Below, piece after piece: positions 32,125 through 41,558 of a stretch of 48,360 bases of DNA. The first letter of the stretch is position 1, and each line of letters opens with the position of its first letter. The notes under the pieces were generated by a model. It was given only the letters and a program-made list of their open reading frames with translations, was not told where the DNA came from and did not search any database. A program made the translations under genes and the position numbers. Location of the stretch: assembly GCA_017483305.1 (NCBI GenBank), contig JAFULC010000030.1:1-48360 (forward strand), given 5' to 3'. Source of the DNA: Clostridia bacterium. Its GTDB lineage: Bacteria; Bacillota; Clostridia; Oscillospirales; CAG-272.

Positions 32125-32562
32125 CTATGATTCAAATATATCTTTATATATTTTGGGGGACAAATAAAGATTTATATATTTCGTATCTTTATCCTTAGAA
32201 TCGACCCTATATGCAATTTCTACATATCCAAAATCAATAATTCCCCAAATAAGATTTATATAATTATGATACTTTGTATGTAATATTTGATGGCGATATA
32301 CAAGGATTCTTTCAGCGTATCTATTTTGTTCAATGATTTTCTCATTATCAAAGACAATATATTTATGGTTAATCCTGTCTATAACAAAATATAATAACAG
32401 AGAAAGGCAAGCTATAGACAATAAGATCAACAGATATATACAAAAACTGAAAACATTTATATCGAATCCCAAAAAATATCCTAAGGAAGAAATAAATATA
32501 AATAAGGTTGCTATTGCAATGGAAATGCCTTTATATAACTGCTGATTTGCTTTTATTTTCAT
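32125..32562 (-). CDS. Small membrane protein with two helices and a PH-like domain, AT-rich
   Basis: The 145-residue protein has two hydrophobic helices (~12-31 and ~37-61), then a strand-rich part beginning HKYIVFDNEKIIEQNR that resembles bacterial PH-domain membrane proteins. I do not recognise a specific family. Codon choice (many AAT, ATA, TTA, AAA) is much more AT-rich than in the neighbouring genes, which hints at transfer from another source. AAAGGA precedes the ATG. The gene has its own promoter with a built-in palindrome and its own terminator, so it is an independent cassette between the flippase and the ABC transporter. Confidence 0.65.
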   Translation of the reverse strand: MKIKANQQLYKGISIAIATLFIFISSLGYFLGFDINVFSFCIYLLILLSIACLSLLLYFVIDRINHKYIVFDNEKIIEQNRYAERILVYRHQILHTKYHNYINLIWGIIDFGYVEIAYRVDSKDKDTKYINLYLSPKIYKDIFES

Positions 32563-32638
32563 GGCAAGTTTCCTTTCTCTATCAAATTGTTTGTTGTGCT
32601 TGCATCAATTACACAGTTACCCCACGCATCGTACTTAT

Positions 32639-32668
32639 ATTTTACCACAACAGCGCCGCTGTTGTCAA
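32639..32668 (-). promoter_or_regulatory. Promoter with operator palindrome in its spacer
   Basis: On the minus strand TTGACA (32663-32668) and TAAAAT (32639-32644) have an 18-bp spacer. The perfect inverted repeat ACAACAGC-GCC-GCTGTTGT (32647-32665) fills the spacer and touches the -35 box, where a bound repressor would exclude polymerase. Confidence 0.7.
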
Positions 32669-32693
32669 GTAGGGTTTATAACGTATCAAGATA

Positions 32694-32733
32694 TCAAAAG
32701 GCAGTGCAACCAATCGGTCGCACTGCCTTAGAT
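32694..32733 (-). terminator. Terminator of the MacB-like transporter gene
   Basis: On the minus strand AAGGCAGTGCGACC (32729-32716) pairs with GGTTGCACTGCCTT (32711-32698, one G-T pair), followed by TTGAT. Confidence 0.82.
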
Positions 32734-32741
32734 TATAAATA

Positions 32742-35700
32742 TTACTCACTTCTGAGCGCCACAACGGGATCCTTCTTTGCTGCCGAGCGAGAGGGAATTA
32801 TACCCGCAATAAGCGTCAGCACCATGCTGATCACAACGAGTATCAAGCCGCCCTGCCAAGGAAGAATAGCGCGGATGTTGTCAAGCCCCGTGAAGTATTG
32901 AACGATAGCCGAGATCGGAATGCAAAGCAGCACCGTCATCAGAATACCGATGACACCCGCCGCAAGACCGATGATCAGCGTCTCGGCATTGAAGACTCTC
33001 GAAACGTCCTTCTTGGAAGCACCGATAGCACGAAGAATACCGATCTCCTTTGTTCTTTCAAGTACCGAAATGTTTGTGATAATACCGATCATTATCGAAG
33101 AAACAACGAGCGAAATAGAAACGAACGCGATAAGCACGTAAGAGATCGCATTGATAATAATGGTAACCGAGGACATAAGCGAGCCGACAAGGTCGGTGTA
33201 CTGGAGCGCATCGGGAGAATTGCCGTCAGGCTTCTTGCCGTGCTCCGCCTCATATTCCTCTGCATATTTTTCGTTTGCCGCATCGTTGTAGTCGCTGATG
33301 AACTTCTCAATAGCATCCTTGGATTCAAAGTCCTTTGCGAAGAAATTGATAGATGCAGGAGAAGCCTTTTCGGCATCGTCAAGCGTTTCGAGTACGCTGT
33401 CATAGGTCGCATCGATCTGAGGAGCCATATTGTAAAGCGTCTCCTCAAGCTCAATAAACGCGGGATCATCCTCGGTCAGAGTCGAGAGCAGTGTAACGAA
33501 TATCTCCTCGTTGACCGTCATCGACTTAATGCTTTCGGTCAGCTTTTCGTATATCACGTTCATCGCATCCGTGCCCGCCATTTCAATAAGACCGGGAACT
33601 GCGAAGGGCATCTGCTCGCTTTGAGGAATACCCATCAGTGCGCCGAGCACCTGAGTCTGTACGTCAAGCACAGGGAAGAGCTTGACGAAGTTTTCGGGAG
33701 TGATCGTAATTCCGCCGGTAGTGGTGGACAGAACAGTGCAAAGCATCTGAATTCCGCTCTCATTGGCAGGATTAGCCTGAGCGGCGGAGAGCACCGCGCT
33801 GAATATCTGAGCCTGATTGTCCGAGGGAAGCAGCATAAACATACCGAGGAAGGACTCCGTATCGGTAACGTTGATTCTGTCGGAGAAATCGGGATTGTTG
33901 AGTATCTGCTCGGTCATGTAAGCGTAGAACATATCCATTGTCGCGTCGTCGATCTTGCTTACAAGCTCGTCGATCGTGTCGGGAGTATATTTCGTTCTCT
34001 CAAAGGGAAGACCCGTAAGAACGTTGATCTCGGGAGTTTCCTTCTGCTGATTGATAACGTCACTTGCCTCATTCTGCTCGAGAATGTAGTCTGTAAGCTC
34101 CTTGGTGTAGCCGACCGCACCCGAGATCGAGGTAGCCGCAGCGCCCTCTTTGGGACGGATAATACCCGAGATCTTTATGTCGATTCCGTTCTTTGTAACG
34201 AAATCCTCCTGATCGTAAGCAAAATCCTCTCTGAGATCATCCCAAACGGGATACTCAACACCGTCAACCTTGTAGACCTTGTCTTTGCTCTCGTCGAAGA
34301 AGTCCGACGTTGTGAGCAGCTTGAAGCTCATATTGAGAATATCCTCGTAGGTGTAGGGAGGAAGCTCCTTGGACTCGTACTTGCCGCCCATCAGATCCTC
34401 CATTTCCTTGTCGATCTCGTTGGGGTCAAGAATTCCGAGCATATAAAGCGTCATTTTACTTATCTGGTTGTTGGAGTTGACAACGAGAACGACCTCGTTG
34501 TACTCCTTGGGCCAGTTGCCCGCGATCATGTCGTACTGCTGATCAAGAAGCTCCTGATTGTTGATCATCTCGGAGAAAACGTTCATTCCTCCCATGCTTC
34601 CGCCCATTTCCATCAGCTCGGTCATACCCGAGAACGCCTCGCCCATATGCTCGAAAACTGTCTCCATACCGACCTTGTGCTTTCCGTCGGCACTGAATAC
34701 CTGAAGCTGATAGTCGTAGGTGTACTGAATATCGCTTACGTACTGCTTTATATCATCGTAATTTGCGTCGATATGGACCTTGAACGCCTCAAGATTGTTC
34801 TCAACCGTAGAGGTCATAGCCGACATCATCGTTCCGAGCGAGTCGTCGACGTAGATCATACCCGAATCTCTGTAATCATCCGTGTTTGAAACACTTGTCA
34901 TAGCGGAGAGCATCGCCGACATATCCTGCGTGTTCTTCTGAATAGTCAGAGGATAGGTCGAGAGTGTGTCCTCCTGCACCTGTGCGATAAAGGTGTTGAT
35001 ACCGGTTGAGAGCGCAAGTATGAGAGCGATACCGATAATACCGATACTGCCCGCGAAGCTCGTCATAATAGTACGGCCCTTTTTGGTTGCGAGATTGTTC
35101 AGCGAAAGCGAGAGGGCAGTGAAGAATGACATCGAGGTCTGCTTTTTCTTCGTCTTGACGTCCTTGGAAAGCTCGCGCGCTTTTTTGGTAAGTCCTGCAT
35201 CCTCGCTCGAGGTTCTTTGAGTGTCAGCAACGTAGGGATCGGAGTCGTCGGTAACAAGACCGTCAAGCACCTTGATTATTCTCGAGGAATAGGTCTCGGC
35301 AAGCTCGGGGTTGTGCGTGACCATAATGATCAGCTTATCCTTGGAGATCTCTTTGAGAATTTCCATTATCTGAACGCTCGTGGTAGTGTCAAGCGCACCC
35401 GTGGGCTCGTCTGCGAGCAGAATATCGGGATCGTTGACAAGCGCACGCGCGATCGCAACTCTCTGCATCTGACCGCCCGACATCTGCGAGGGGCGCTTCT
35501 TGAGCTGATCGCCAAGACCGACCTTTTCAAGCGCCTCGGTAGCTCTGCGGCGGCGCTCCGCCTTTGAAACACCCGAGAGCGTGAGGGCAAGCTCAACGTT
35601 TGCTAAAACCGACTGATGCGGTATCAGATTGTAGCTCTGAAAAACGAATCCGACCGAGTGGTTTCTGTAAGTATCCCAATCTCTATCCTTAAAATCCTTC

Positions 35701-35906
35701 GTTGATTTTCCGTTTATTACAAGATCACCGTCGGTATATCTGTCAAGTCCGCCTATGATGTTAAGCAAAGTGGTTTTTCCGCAACCCGAGGGACCGAGAA
35801 CCGAAACAAATTCGCTCTCACGGAATTCAAGATCAATGCCCTTGAGCGCGCTTACCGTCGAGTCACCGGATACGTAATCCTTGGTGATACCCTTTAATTT
35901 AAGCAT
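32742..35906 (-). CDS. MacB/FtsX-type ABC transporter, ATPase and permease fused
   Basis: In this 1054-residue protein residues 1-225 are a LolD/MacB-like ATPase: Walker A GPSGCGKT (38-45), signature MSGGQMQR, Walker B LLADEPTGALD. The rest is an FtsX permease: first helix about 280-305 (SFAGSIGIIGIALILALSTG), a ~600-residue extracellular region, and three closing helices (~915-1045) with the SISLVVSSIMIGI and GILRAIGASKKDVS patterns. Such fusions are large clostridial members of the family that exports or senses peptides, antibiotics or lipoproteins. The very long extracellular domain suggests a mechanotransmission or capture role. AGGAGG precedes the ATG. Two TTAACA direct repeats lie in the promoter region. 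Confidence 0.85.
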   Translation of the reverse strand: MLKLKGITKDYVSGDSTVSALKGIDLEFRESEFVSVLGPSGCGKTTLLNIIGGLDRYTDGDLVINGKSTKDFKDRDWDTYRNHSVGFVFQSYNLIPHQSVLANVELALTLSGVSKAERRRRATEALEKVGLGDQLKKRPSQMSGGQMQRVAIARALVNDPDILLADEPTGALDTTTSVQIMEILKEISKDKLIIMVTHNPELAETYSSRIIKVLDGLVTDDSDPYVADTQRTSSEDAGLTKKARELSKDVKTKKKQTSMSFFTALSLSLNNLATKKGRTIMTSFAGSIGIIGIALILALSTGINTFIAQVQEDTLSTYPLTIQKNTQDMSAMLSAMTSVSNTDDYRDSGMIYVDDSLGTMMSAMTSTVENNLEAFKVHIDANYDDIKQYVSDIQYTYDYQLQVFSADGKHKVGMETVFEHMGEAFSGMTELMEMGGSMGGMNVFSEMINNQELLDQQYDMIAGNWPKEYNEVVLVVNSNNQISKMTLYMLGILDPNEIDKEMEDLMGGKYESKELPPYTYEDILNMSFKLLTTSDFFDESKDKVYKVDGVEYPVWDDLREDFAYDQEDFVTKNGIDIKISGIIRPKEGAAATSISGAVGYTKELTDYILEQNEASDVINQQKETPEINVLTGLPFERTKYTPDTIDELVSKIDDATMDMFYAYMTEQILNNPDFSDRINVTDTESFLGMFMLLPSDNQAQIFSAVLSAAQANPANESGIQMLCTVLSTTTGGITITPENFVKLFPVLDVQTQVLGALMGIPQSEQMPFAVPGLIEMAGTDAMNVIYEKLTESIKSMTVNEEIFVTLLSTLTEDDPAFIELEETLYNMAPQIDATYDSVLETLDDAEKASPASINFFAKDFESKDAIEKFISDYNDAANEKYAEEYEAEHGKKPDGNSPDALQYTDLVGSLMSSVTIIINAISYVLIAFVSISLVVSSIMIGIITNISVLERTKEIGILRAIGASKKDVSRVFNAETLIIGLAAGVIGILMTVLLCIPISAIVQYFTGLDNIRAILPWQGGLILVVISMVLTLIAGIIPSRSAAKKDPVVALRSE

Positions 35907-35947
35907 TGGTAGCCTCCTATGTTAGTTTCCAAATAAAATACACGACA

Positions 35948-35979
35948 ATTCTAACACAATAATGTTAAGTAATTGTTAA
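35948..35979 (-). promoter_or_regulatory. TTAACA direct repeats and -10 box ahead of the MacB-like gene
   Basis: On the minus strand TTAACA occurs at 35974-35979 and 35963-35968 with a 5-bp gap (11-bp period), followed 9 bp later by the -10-like TAGAAT (35948-35953). No good -35 box exists, so the repeats sit where an activator would. Spacing and sequence resemble sites for OmpR/PhoP-type response regulators such as the Bacillus Pho box. Confidence 0.5.
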
Positions 35980-36078
35980 TGGTGTGACCCGAAACGGCTC
36001 CATTTATATGATTTTTTCAAGTTTTTTTCGTGATTATTCGGTGTAAACGCAAAGAAATTGCAATTTTCGCTTTGCCTC

Positions 36079-36107
36079 TTGCATTTAAACCCGAAAAGTG
36101 ATATAAT
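36079..36107 (+). promoter_or_regulatory. Promoter of the ABC exporter pair
   Basis: TTGCAT (36079-36084) and TATAAT (36102-36107) are 17 bp apart; it is divergent from the MacB-like gene. Confidence 0.73.
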
Positions 36108-36138
36108 TATCAAGATAAACATTCCATGGGAGCTTTAA

Positions 36139-37872
36139 ATGAAACTCGTTTTTAAATATCTGAAAAAATATAAGCTCGAGTATGTCATGGCACCGCTTTT
36201 CAAGCTGCTTGAAGCCTGCTTTGACCTTTTCGTGCCCATCGTCGTTAAAATGATAATGGACGTGGGTATAAAGAACAACGATAGGAGCTATATCTTGTCG
36301 GGATGCCTCGTCCTTGTTGCGCTCGGCGTGATAGGACTCACCTGCACGATAATCGCGCAATATTTTGCTGCAAAGGCGGCGGTCGGCACCTCTACGGGAC
36401 TCCGACACGATCTTTTCGGTCACATACAGGGGCTTTCCTACTCGAATTCGGACAAGCTTGGCAGGTCCTCGCTCATAACGAGAATGACGAGCGACATAAA
36501 TCAGGTGCAGTCGGGCGTAAATATGGCGCTGAGACTCTTCCTCCGTTCTCCGATAATCGTTTTCGGTGCGATGATAATGGCGTTTGTCATCGATAAGAGC
36601 AATAGGGTCGCTCCGATATTCGCAATCGTTATTCCTGCTCTGGCGGTAGTTGTATTCAGCATTATACTTGCGGGCATACCGCTTTATAAGAGGGTGCAGA
36701 GCAGACTTGATAAGGTCACCTCGCTTACAAGACAAAACCTCAGCGGAGTGCGCGTGATCCGTGCTTTTAATAAGGAAGAAAGCGAGATGGAAGCCTTCAG
36801 TGAGGCAAATCACGAGCATACGTCCGTACAGAATTTTGTCGGCAAGATCACCGCGCTGATGAACCCGATGACCTACGTGATCATCAACCTTGGCATAATT
36901 GCCGTCGTTTATTTCTCGTCGACCGAGATCAACTCGGGAAATATGAGCCAGGGCGACCTCTTTGCAATGTATAACTATATGTCGCAAATACTCGTTGAGC
37001 TTGTAAAGCTTGCGAATACCATCGTCCTGATAACAAAGGCGACCGCCTGCGCTCACAGAATAGAGTCGGTGCTCGAAACACCCACCGGAATGAAGGTAGA
37101 GAAGAGCACGACCGAGAATAAGACCGACAACAGCGTTGCGGTCGAATTCAAAAACGTCGCCCTCAATTATAGCGGCGAGGGTGAAAACACGCTTGAAAAC
37201 ATCAGCTTTACTGTAAAGCGCGGCGAGACCGTTGGAATCATCGGCGGTACGGGCTCGGGCAAGACCTCTCTTGTCAATATGATCCCACGCTTCTACGATG
37301 CGAGCGAGGGAGACGTTCTCGTCTTTGGTAAAAACGTCAAGGAATACGAGCTCGAGGAGCTCAGAGAAAGCGTCTCGGTAGTGCCTCAGAAGGCGGTTCT
37401 TTTTAAGGGCACTATCCGCTCGAATCTCTTGTGGGGAAATGAAAACGCGAACGATGACGACCTCAATTACGCGCTCGAGGTAGCGCAGGCGGCAGACTTC
37501 GTTGCCGAAAAGGACGGCAAGCTTGATGCCGAGGTATCGCAGTTCGGCAGAAACTTCTCAGGCGGTCAGCGCCAGAGACTTACGATAGCCCGCGCGATAG
37601 TTAAAAACGCACCTATCCTCATCTTCGACGATAGTGCCTCCGCGCTCGACTTCGCAACCGAGGCAAGACTTCGCCAAGCCCTCAAGGGACTCAAAAACGA
37701 TCCCACAGTCTTCATAATCTCTCAAAGAACCTCGTCTATCAGCCACGCCGATAAAATAATAGTGCTCGACGACGGCGCAATGGTCGGCATCGGTAAGCAC
37801 GAGGAGCTTCTCTCGACCTGCTCGGTTTATAAGGAGATCTACGATTCGCAGTTCAAGGGAGGGGAAGAATAA
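36139..37872 (+). CDS. ABC exporter half-transporter, degenerate-site subunit
   Basis: The 577-residue protein has six membrane helices (~15-300) and a nucleotide-binding domain. Walker A is GGTGSGKT (369-376) and the signature FSGGQ (473-477) is intact, but two catalytic positions are changed: after Walker B there is Asp498 instead of the usual Glu (LIFDDSAS), and the H-loop has Gln529 instead of His (IISQR). These are the classic marks of the degenerate subunit of heterodimeric exporters (TM287, LmrC or BmrC type). Its partner starts in the overlap of its stop codon. The substrate could be drugs, peptides or lipids. Confidence 0.9.
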   Translation: MKLVFKYLKKYKLEYVMAPLFKLLEACFDLFVPIVVKMIMDVGIKNNDRSYILSGCLVLVALGVIGLTCTIIAQYFAAKAAVGTSTGLRHDLFGHIQGLSYSNSDKLGRSSLITRMTSDINQVQSGVNMALRLFLRSPIIVFGAMIMAFVIDKSNRVAPIFAIVIPALAVVVFSIILAGIPLYKRVQSRLDKVTSLTRQNLSGVRVIRAFNKEESEMEAFSEANHEHTSVQNFVGKITALMNPMTYVIINLGIIAVVYFSSTEINSGNMSQGDLFAMYNYMSQILVELVKLANTIVLITKATACAHRIESVLETPTGMKVEKSTTENKTDNSVAVEFKNVALNYSGEGENTLENISFTVKRGETVGIIGGTGSGKTSLVNMIPRFYDASEGDVLVFGKNVKEYELEELRESVSVVPQKAVLFKGTIRSNLLWGNENANDDDLNYALEVAQAADFVAEKDGKLDAEVSQFGRNFSGGQRQRLTIARAIVKNAPILIFDDSASALDFATEARLRQALKGLKNDPTVFIISQRTSSISHADKIIVLDDGAMVGIGKHEELLSTCSVYKEIYDSQFKGGEE

Positions 37873-39701
37873 TGGCTATCATTAAAAGAAAAAAAACCTC
37901 CGCAAGCAATAAAAGGGCAGCTATGCCGAACGGCGCTACCTATAAGGAAACCGGCAAAAAGGTGCTCAGATACCTGAAAAATTACAAAGCGCTGTTCTCC
38001 TTGTCGCTGATACTCGCGATCGTGATAGTCGCGCTCACGCTTTACGTTCCCGTGCTTGTCGGAGAGGCTATCGACCTCGCGATCGGCAAAGGAAACGTCG
38101 ATTTTGATGGCATCTATAAGATCCTTCTGAAAATAGGCATCGTTGCAGGTGCTACCGCTCTGCTTCAGTGGCTTATGAACGTCTGCAATAACCGTATCAC
38201 CTTCGGTATCGTCCGCAGACTCCGCAGAGATGCCTTCAATAAGATCCAAGAGCTTCCGCTCTCGTACGTTGACAGTCACCCCGTCGGCGACACGGTCAGC
38301 CGAGTCATATCGGATGCCGATCAGTTCTCGGACGGCTTGCTTATGGGCTTCTCCCAGCTTTTCACGGGAGTTCTGACCATCCTCGGCACGATAGCGTTTA
38401 TGGTGTCGATCAATATCAGTATAACGCTCGTCGTTATACTCGTGACACCCTTATCGCTTTTCGTCGCGGCGTTTATCGCGAAAAATACCCACTCCCTGTT
38501 TGCCAAGCAGTCAAAGACAAGAGCAGAGCAGACCGCCCTCATCGACGAAATGATAGGCGAGCAAAAGGTTGTAGCGGCATTCTCACACGAGGATGAAGCA
38601 CTTGCGCAGTTTGACGAGATAAACGAAAGACTCGCAAAATGCTCGCTCAAGGCGGTTTTCTATTCCTCGTTGACCAACCCCTGTACAAGATTCGTCAATA
38701 ACCTTGTTTACGCGGGCGTTGCACTCGTCGGCGCGCTTATCTGTGTGTCGGGTGGCGGAGACTTTATAACAGGACTTCCGCTCACCGTGGGAAGTCTCAC
38801 CAGCCTTCTCAGCTATGCAAATCAGTACACCAAGCCCTTTAACGAGATCTCGGGCGTAATAACCGAGCTTCAGAACGCGATCGTTTGCGCAGCAAGAGTT
38901 TTTGAGCTTATCGACGCCGAGCCGCAGATCCCCGAGGCAGAAAACGCTTATGATCTTCAGGATACCGAGGTCGACGGACGTGTCCATATCGAAAACGTTG
39001 AGTTTTCCTACACCCCCGACCGCGAGCTTATAAAGGACTTCAATCTCTCGATCGAAAACGGTCAACGCGTTGCTATAGTCGGACCTACAGGCTGCGGAAA
39101 GACCACTGTTATCAATCTGCTTATGCGTTTCTATGACGTAAACAGCGGCAAAATAGAGGTAAGCGGACACGATATCCGAGACCTCACCCGCTCGTCGTTG
39201 CGCCGCTCCTACGGAATGGTGCTTCAGGAGACCTGGCTCAAATCGGGAACTATACGCGAAAATATCGCTATGGGCAAGCCCGACGCTACCGATGAGGAGA
39301 TAAAGGCAGCCGCAAAGGAGGCGCACGCGCATAGCTTTATCCGTCAGCTTCCCAAGGGATATGATACCGTGATCGGAGAGGACGGCGGTGCGCTCTCGCA
39401 GGGACAAAAGCAGCTGCTCTGCATCGCGCGGGTTCTGCTTTGCCTGCCACCAATGCTTATCCTCGACGAAGCAACCTCGTCGATCGATACCCGAACCGAA
39501 ATGAAGATCCAGGATGCCTTCGCAAAGATGATGAAGGGAAGAACCTCGTTTGTAGTTGCCCACCGCCTCTCAACGATTAAGGAGGCAGATGTCATACTCG
39601 TTATGAACAACGGAAAGATAATAGAGAAGGGCAACCACGCAAAGCTTCTCAAGGCAGACGGATTCTATGCAAAGCTCTGGAACAGTCAGTTTGAAAATTG
39701 A
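37872..39701 (+). CDS. ABC exporter half-transporter, catalytic-site subunit
   Basis: The 609-residue protein has six membrane helices (~40-335) and a nucleotide-binding domain with Walker A GPTGCGKT (404-411), Walker B plus Glu533 (LILDEATSS) and H-loop His564 (VVAHRLS). Its signature is LSQGQ (509-513) rather than LSGGQ. It therefore supplies the active Walker B while pairing its altered signature with the degenerate site of the partner, which fits a heterodimer with one hydrolysing site. The start codon shares one base with the preceding stop codon, so the two halves are made together. A 22-bp terminator ends the unit. Confidence 0.92.
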   Translation: MAIIKRKKTSASNKRAAMPNGATYKETGKKVLRYLKNYKALFSLSLILAIVIVALTLYVPVLVGEAIDLAIGKGNVDFDGIYKILLKIGIVAGATALLQWLMNVCNNRITFGIVRRLRRDAFNKIQELPLSYVDSHPVGDTVSRVISDADQFSDGLLMGFSQLFTGVLTILGTIAFMVSINISITLVVILVTPLSLFVAAFIAKNTHSLFAKQSKTRAEQTALIDEMIGEQKVVAAFSHEDEALAQFDEINERLAKCSLKAVFYSSLTNPCTRFVNNLVYAGVALVGALICVSGGGDFITGLPLTVGSLTSLLSYANQYTKPFNEISGVITELQNAIVCAARVFELIDAEPQIPEAENAYDLQDTEVDGRVHIENVEFSYTPDRELIKDFNLSIENGQRVAIVGPTGCGKTTVINLLMRFYDVNSGKIEVSGHDIRDLTRSSLRRSYGMVLQETWLKSGTIRENIAMGKPDATDEEIKAAAKEAHAHSFIRQLPKGYDTVIGEDGGALSQGQKQLLCIARVLLCLPPMLILDEATSSIDTRTEMKIQDAFAKMMKGRTSFVVAHRLSTIKEADVILVMNNGKIIEKGNHAKLLKADGFYAKLWNSQFEN

Positions 39702-39715
39702 CGGCTTGATAAGCT

Positions 39716-39768
39716 CCAAAACAATAACGGCATAACGCAAAATGCGTTATGCCGTTATTGTTTTAAAT
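39716..39768. terminator. Long bidirectional terminator between the ABC exporter and ruvB
   Basis: A 22-bp perfect stem, 39718-39739 with 39743-39764 (core ATAACGGCATAACGCA), has an AAA loop and T or A runs on both sides, suited to both converging transcripts. Confidence 0.9.
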
Positions 39769-39802
39769 AATCGTCTGTATCCTTATGAAAAGAATTAATG
39801 TG

Positions 39803-40870
39803 TCAATCCTCTTGGGTAAACATACCTAATTGCTGTGAATCCTTGCTTGGAGTGACCTTTGGCTTGATGCCGAGATGCTCGTAAGCCAGTCTTGTTACGC
39901 AGCGCCCGCGGGGAGTACGACTAAGATAACCGATCTGCATAAGGAAGGGCTCGTAAACGTCCTCGAGAGTCACTGCCTCCTCGCCGATCGTCGCGGCGAG
40001 AGTGTCAAGACCGACGGGACCGCCGTCGTAGAATTTTATTATCGCCTCAAGCATTCTCTTGTCGGTGCTGTCAAGACCGAGCTCGTCGATCTCAAGCTTG
40101 TCGAGCGCAAACTGTGCGATCTCGTTGTCGATCTCGCTCTTGCCCTTGACCTGCGCGAAATCTCGGACTCGCTTAAGCAATCTGTTGGCAATACGGGGAG
40201 TGCCGCGCGAGCGGGAAGCGATCTCGTAAGCGCCCTGCTCGGTAATGTCTATGCCGAGAATGCCTGCGCTTCGCGTAACGATCGTTGCAAGCTGCTCGGG
40301 TGTGTAAAGATCAAGCTTAAGCACTACTCCAAAGCGGTCACGCAAGGGAGTTGTAAGCTGACCTGCGCGAGTGGTCGCGCCGATAAGTGTGAATTTTGGC
40401 AGATCGATTCGTATGCTGCGTGCCGAAGGACCCTTGCCGATAATAATATCAAGCGCAAAGTCCTCCATCGCGGGATAAAGTATCTCCTCGACCTGACGCG
40501 AAAGACGGTGGATCTCGTCGATAAAGAGCACGTCTCCCTCGTTTAGATTTGTGAGAAGCGCCGCAAGGTCGCCCTGCTTTTCGATAGCAGGACCCGAGGT
40601 AACTCGGATATTTACACCCATCTCCGTCGCAATAATGTTGGAAAGCGTGGTCTTACCAAGTCCGGGAGGTCCGTATAGCAAAACGTGATCGAGAGATTCT
40701 TCGCGCAGCTTCGCCGCATCGATATATACCTTCAGATTTTCCTTCACCTTATCCTGACCGATGTAATCGTCAAGCGTTTTGGGTCGCAGGGAAACGTCAA
40801 CGTCGGCATCCTCTGCGGAAAAAGAGGTCGAAACTATTCGGTTTTCAAAATCAAATTCTTCTTCGTGCAT
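39803..40870 (-). CDS. ruvB: Holliday junction branch migration helicase RuvB
   Basis: The 355-residue AAA+ protein has [20 protein letters not shown], Walker [10 protein letters not shown] (~66-74), Walker [10 protein letters not shown] (~115-123), sensor [11 protein letters not shown], and a winged-helix C-terminus ending [13 protein letters not shown], all standard for RuvB. Its hexameric rings drive branch migration with RuvA. AAAGGAG lies 7 nt before the ATG, and it follows ruvA by 23 nt. It is the last gene of the DUF951-yfhO-ruvA-ruvB unit. Confidence 0.96.
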   Translation of the reverse strand: MHEEEFDFENRIVSTSFSAEDADVDVSLRPKTLDDYIGQDKVKENLKVYIDAAKLREESLDHVLLYGPPGLGKTTLSNIIATEMGVNIRVTSGPAIEKQGDLAALLTNLNEGDVLFIDEIHRLSRQVEEILYPAMEDFALDIIIGKGPSARSIRIDLPKFTLIGATTRAGQLTTPLRDRFGVVLKLDLYTPEQLATIVTRSAGILGIDITEQGAYEIASRSRGTPRIANRLLKRVRDFAQVKGKSEIDNEIAQFALDKLEIDELGLDSTDKRMLEAIIKFYDGGPVGLDTLAATIGEEAVTLEDVYEPFLMQIGYLSRTPRGRCVTRLAYEHLGIKPKVTPSKDSQQLGMFTQED

Positions 40871-40893
40871 TTGAAAGCTCCTTTCCCGAGAGA

Positions 40894-41517
40894 TTATTTC
40901 ATAAGCAGCTTAAGAGCCTTTTTGATGATCTCCTCAAGCTCCAGAGTCTGTGTATCAATGCTTTTAAGCACGTTGAGCGCCTCGCTTCTCGAGTAACCGA
41001 GAACGAGCAGAGCGTCCTGCGCCTCGGAAAGCTTGCCTGAATTGGTCTTGACGGAGGAAGCACTCTCAATGCTCGAGCTTGCCACCTCGTTAAGATCGGT
41101 CTCCTTAAGCAGCTTGTCCTTGAGCTCAAGAATGATCCTCGCCGCCGTTTTCGGACCGATGCCGTTAGCCTTTGAGATAGTCTTTCTGTCCTCTGTGCAG
41201 ACCGCAAGCGCAAAGCGTTCGGGAGTGAGCAGGGAGAGAATAGAGATAGCCGCCTTAGGACCTACGCCCGAGACTGACAAAAGCATCTTGAAGGAAGAAA
41301 GCTCGGTCTCATTTGCAAATCCGAAAAGCTCAACGCCGTCCTCGCGCACCGCCATATAGGTGAAAAGTTTTGCAACAGGAGCGTCGACCGTGTGGCGCGG
41401 GGGGAGAGAATTATAAGTGTTTTCGCTGATTGTCAGCTTGTAGCCGACCCCACCCGCATCAATTACCGCGGTGTTGGGGTTGGCATAAGCAAGCTTACCC
41501 GAAATATAATAGAACAT
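40894..41517 (-). CDS. ruvA: Holliday junction-binding protein RuvA
   Basis: The 207-residue protein begins [28 protein letters not shown], an OB-fold start typical of RuvA, followed by helix-hairpin-helix motifs ([15 protein letters not shown] and [16 protein letters not shown]) that grip the junction. The C-terminal domain III ([16 protein letters not shown]) contacts RuvB. AAGGA precedes the ATG. It lies 41 nt after yfhO and directly before ruvB. RuvC is encoded 3.5 kb away on the other strand. Confidence 0.95.
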   Translation of the reverse strand: MFYYISGKLAYANPNTAVIDAGGVGYKLTISENTYNSLPPRHTVDAPVAKLFTYMAVREDGVELFGFANETELSSFKMLLSVSGVGPKAAISILSLLTPERFALAVCTEDRKTISKANGIGPKTAARIILELKDKLLKETDLNEVASSSIESASSVKTNSGKLSEAQDALLVLGYSRSEALNVLKSIDTQTLELEEIIKKALKLLMK

Positions 41518-41558
41518 TTGATATTTCCTTGCAGTTAGATTTTTAATATTTTATTTAA

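Noticed and set aside
32898-34889. 663-residue plus-strand frame
   Set aside because: It is antisense to the MacB-like transporter, is rich in His/Arg/Asn with no recognisable domain, and has no RBS or promoter. The minus-strand frame has clear ABC and FtsX features.
36085-37056. 323-residue minus-strand frame
   Set aside because: Antisense to the first ABC exporter half, whose membrane and ATPase motifs are certain; no translation signals.
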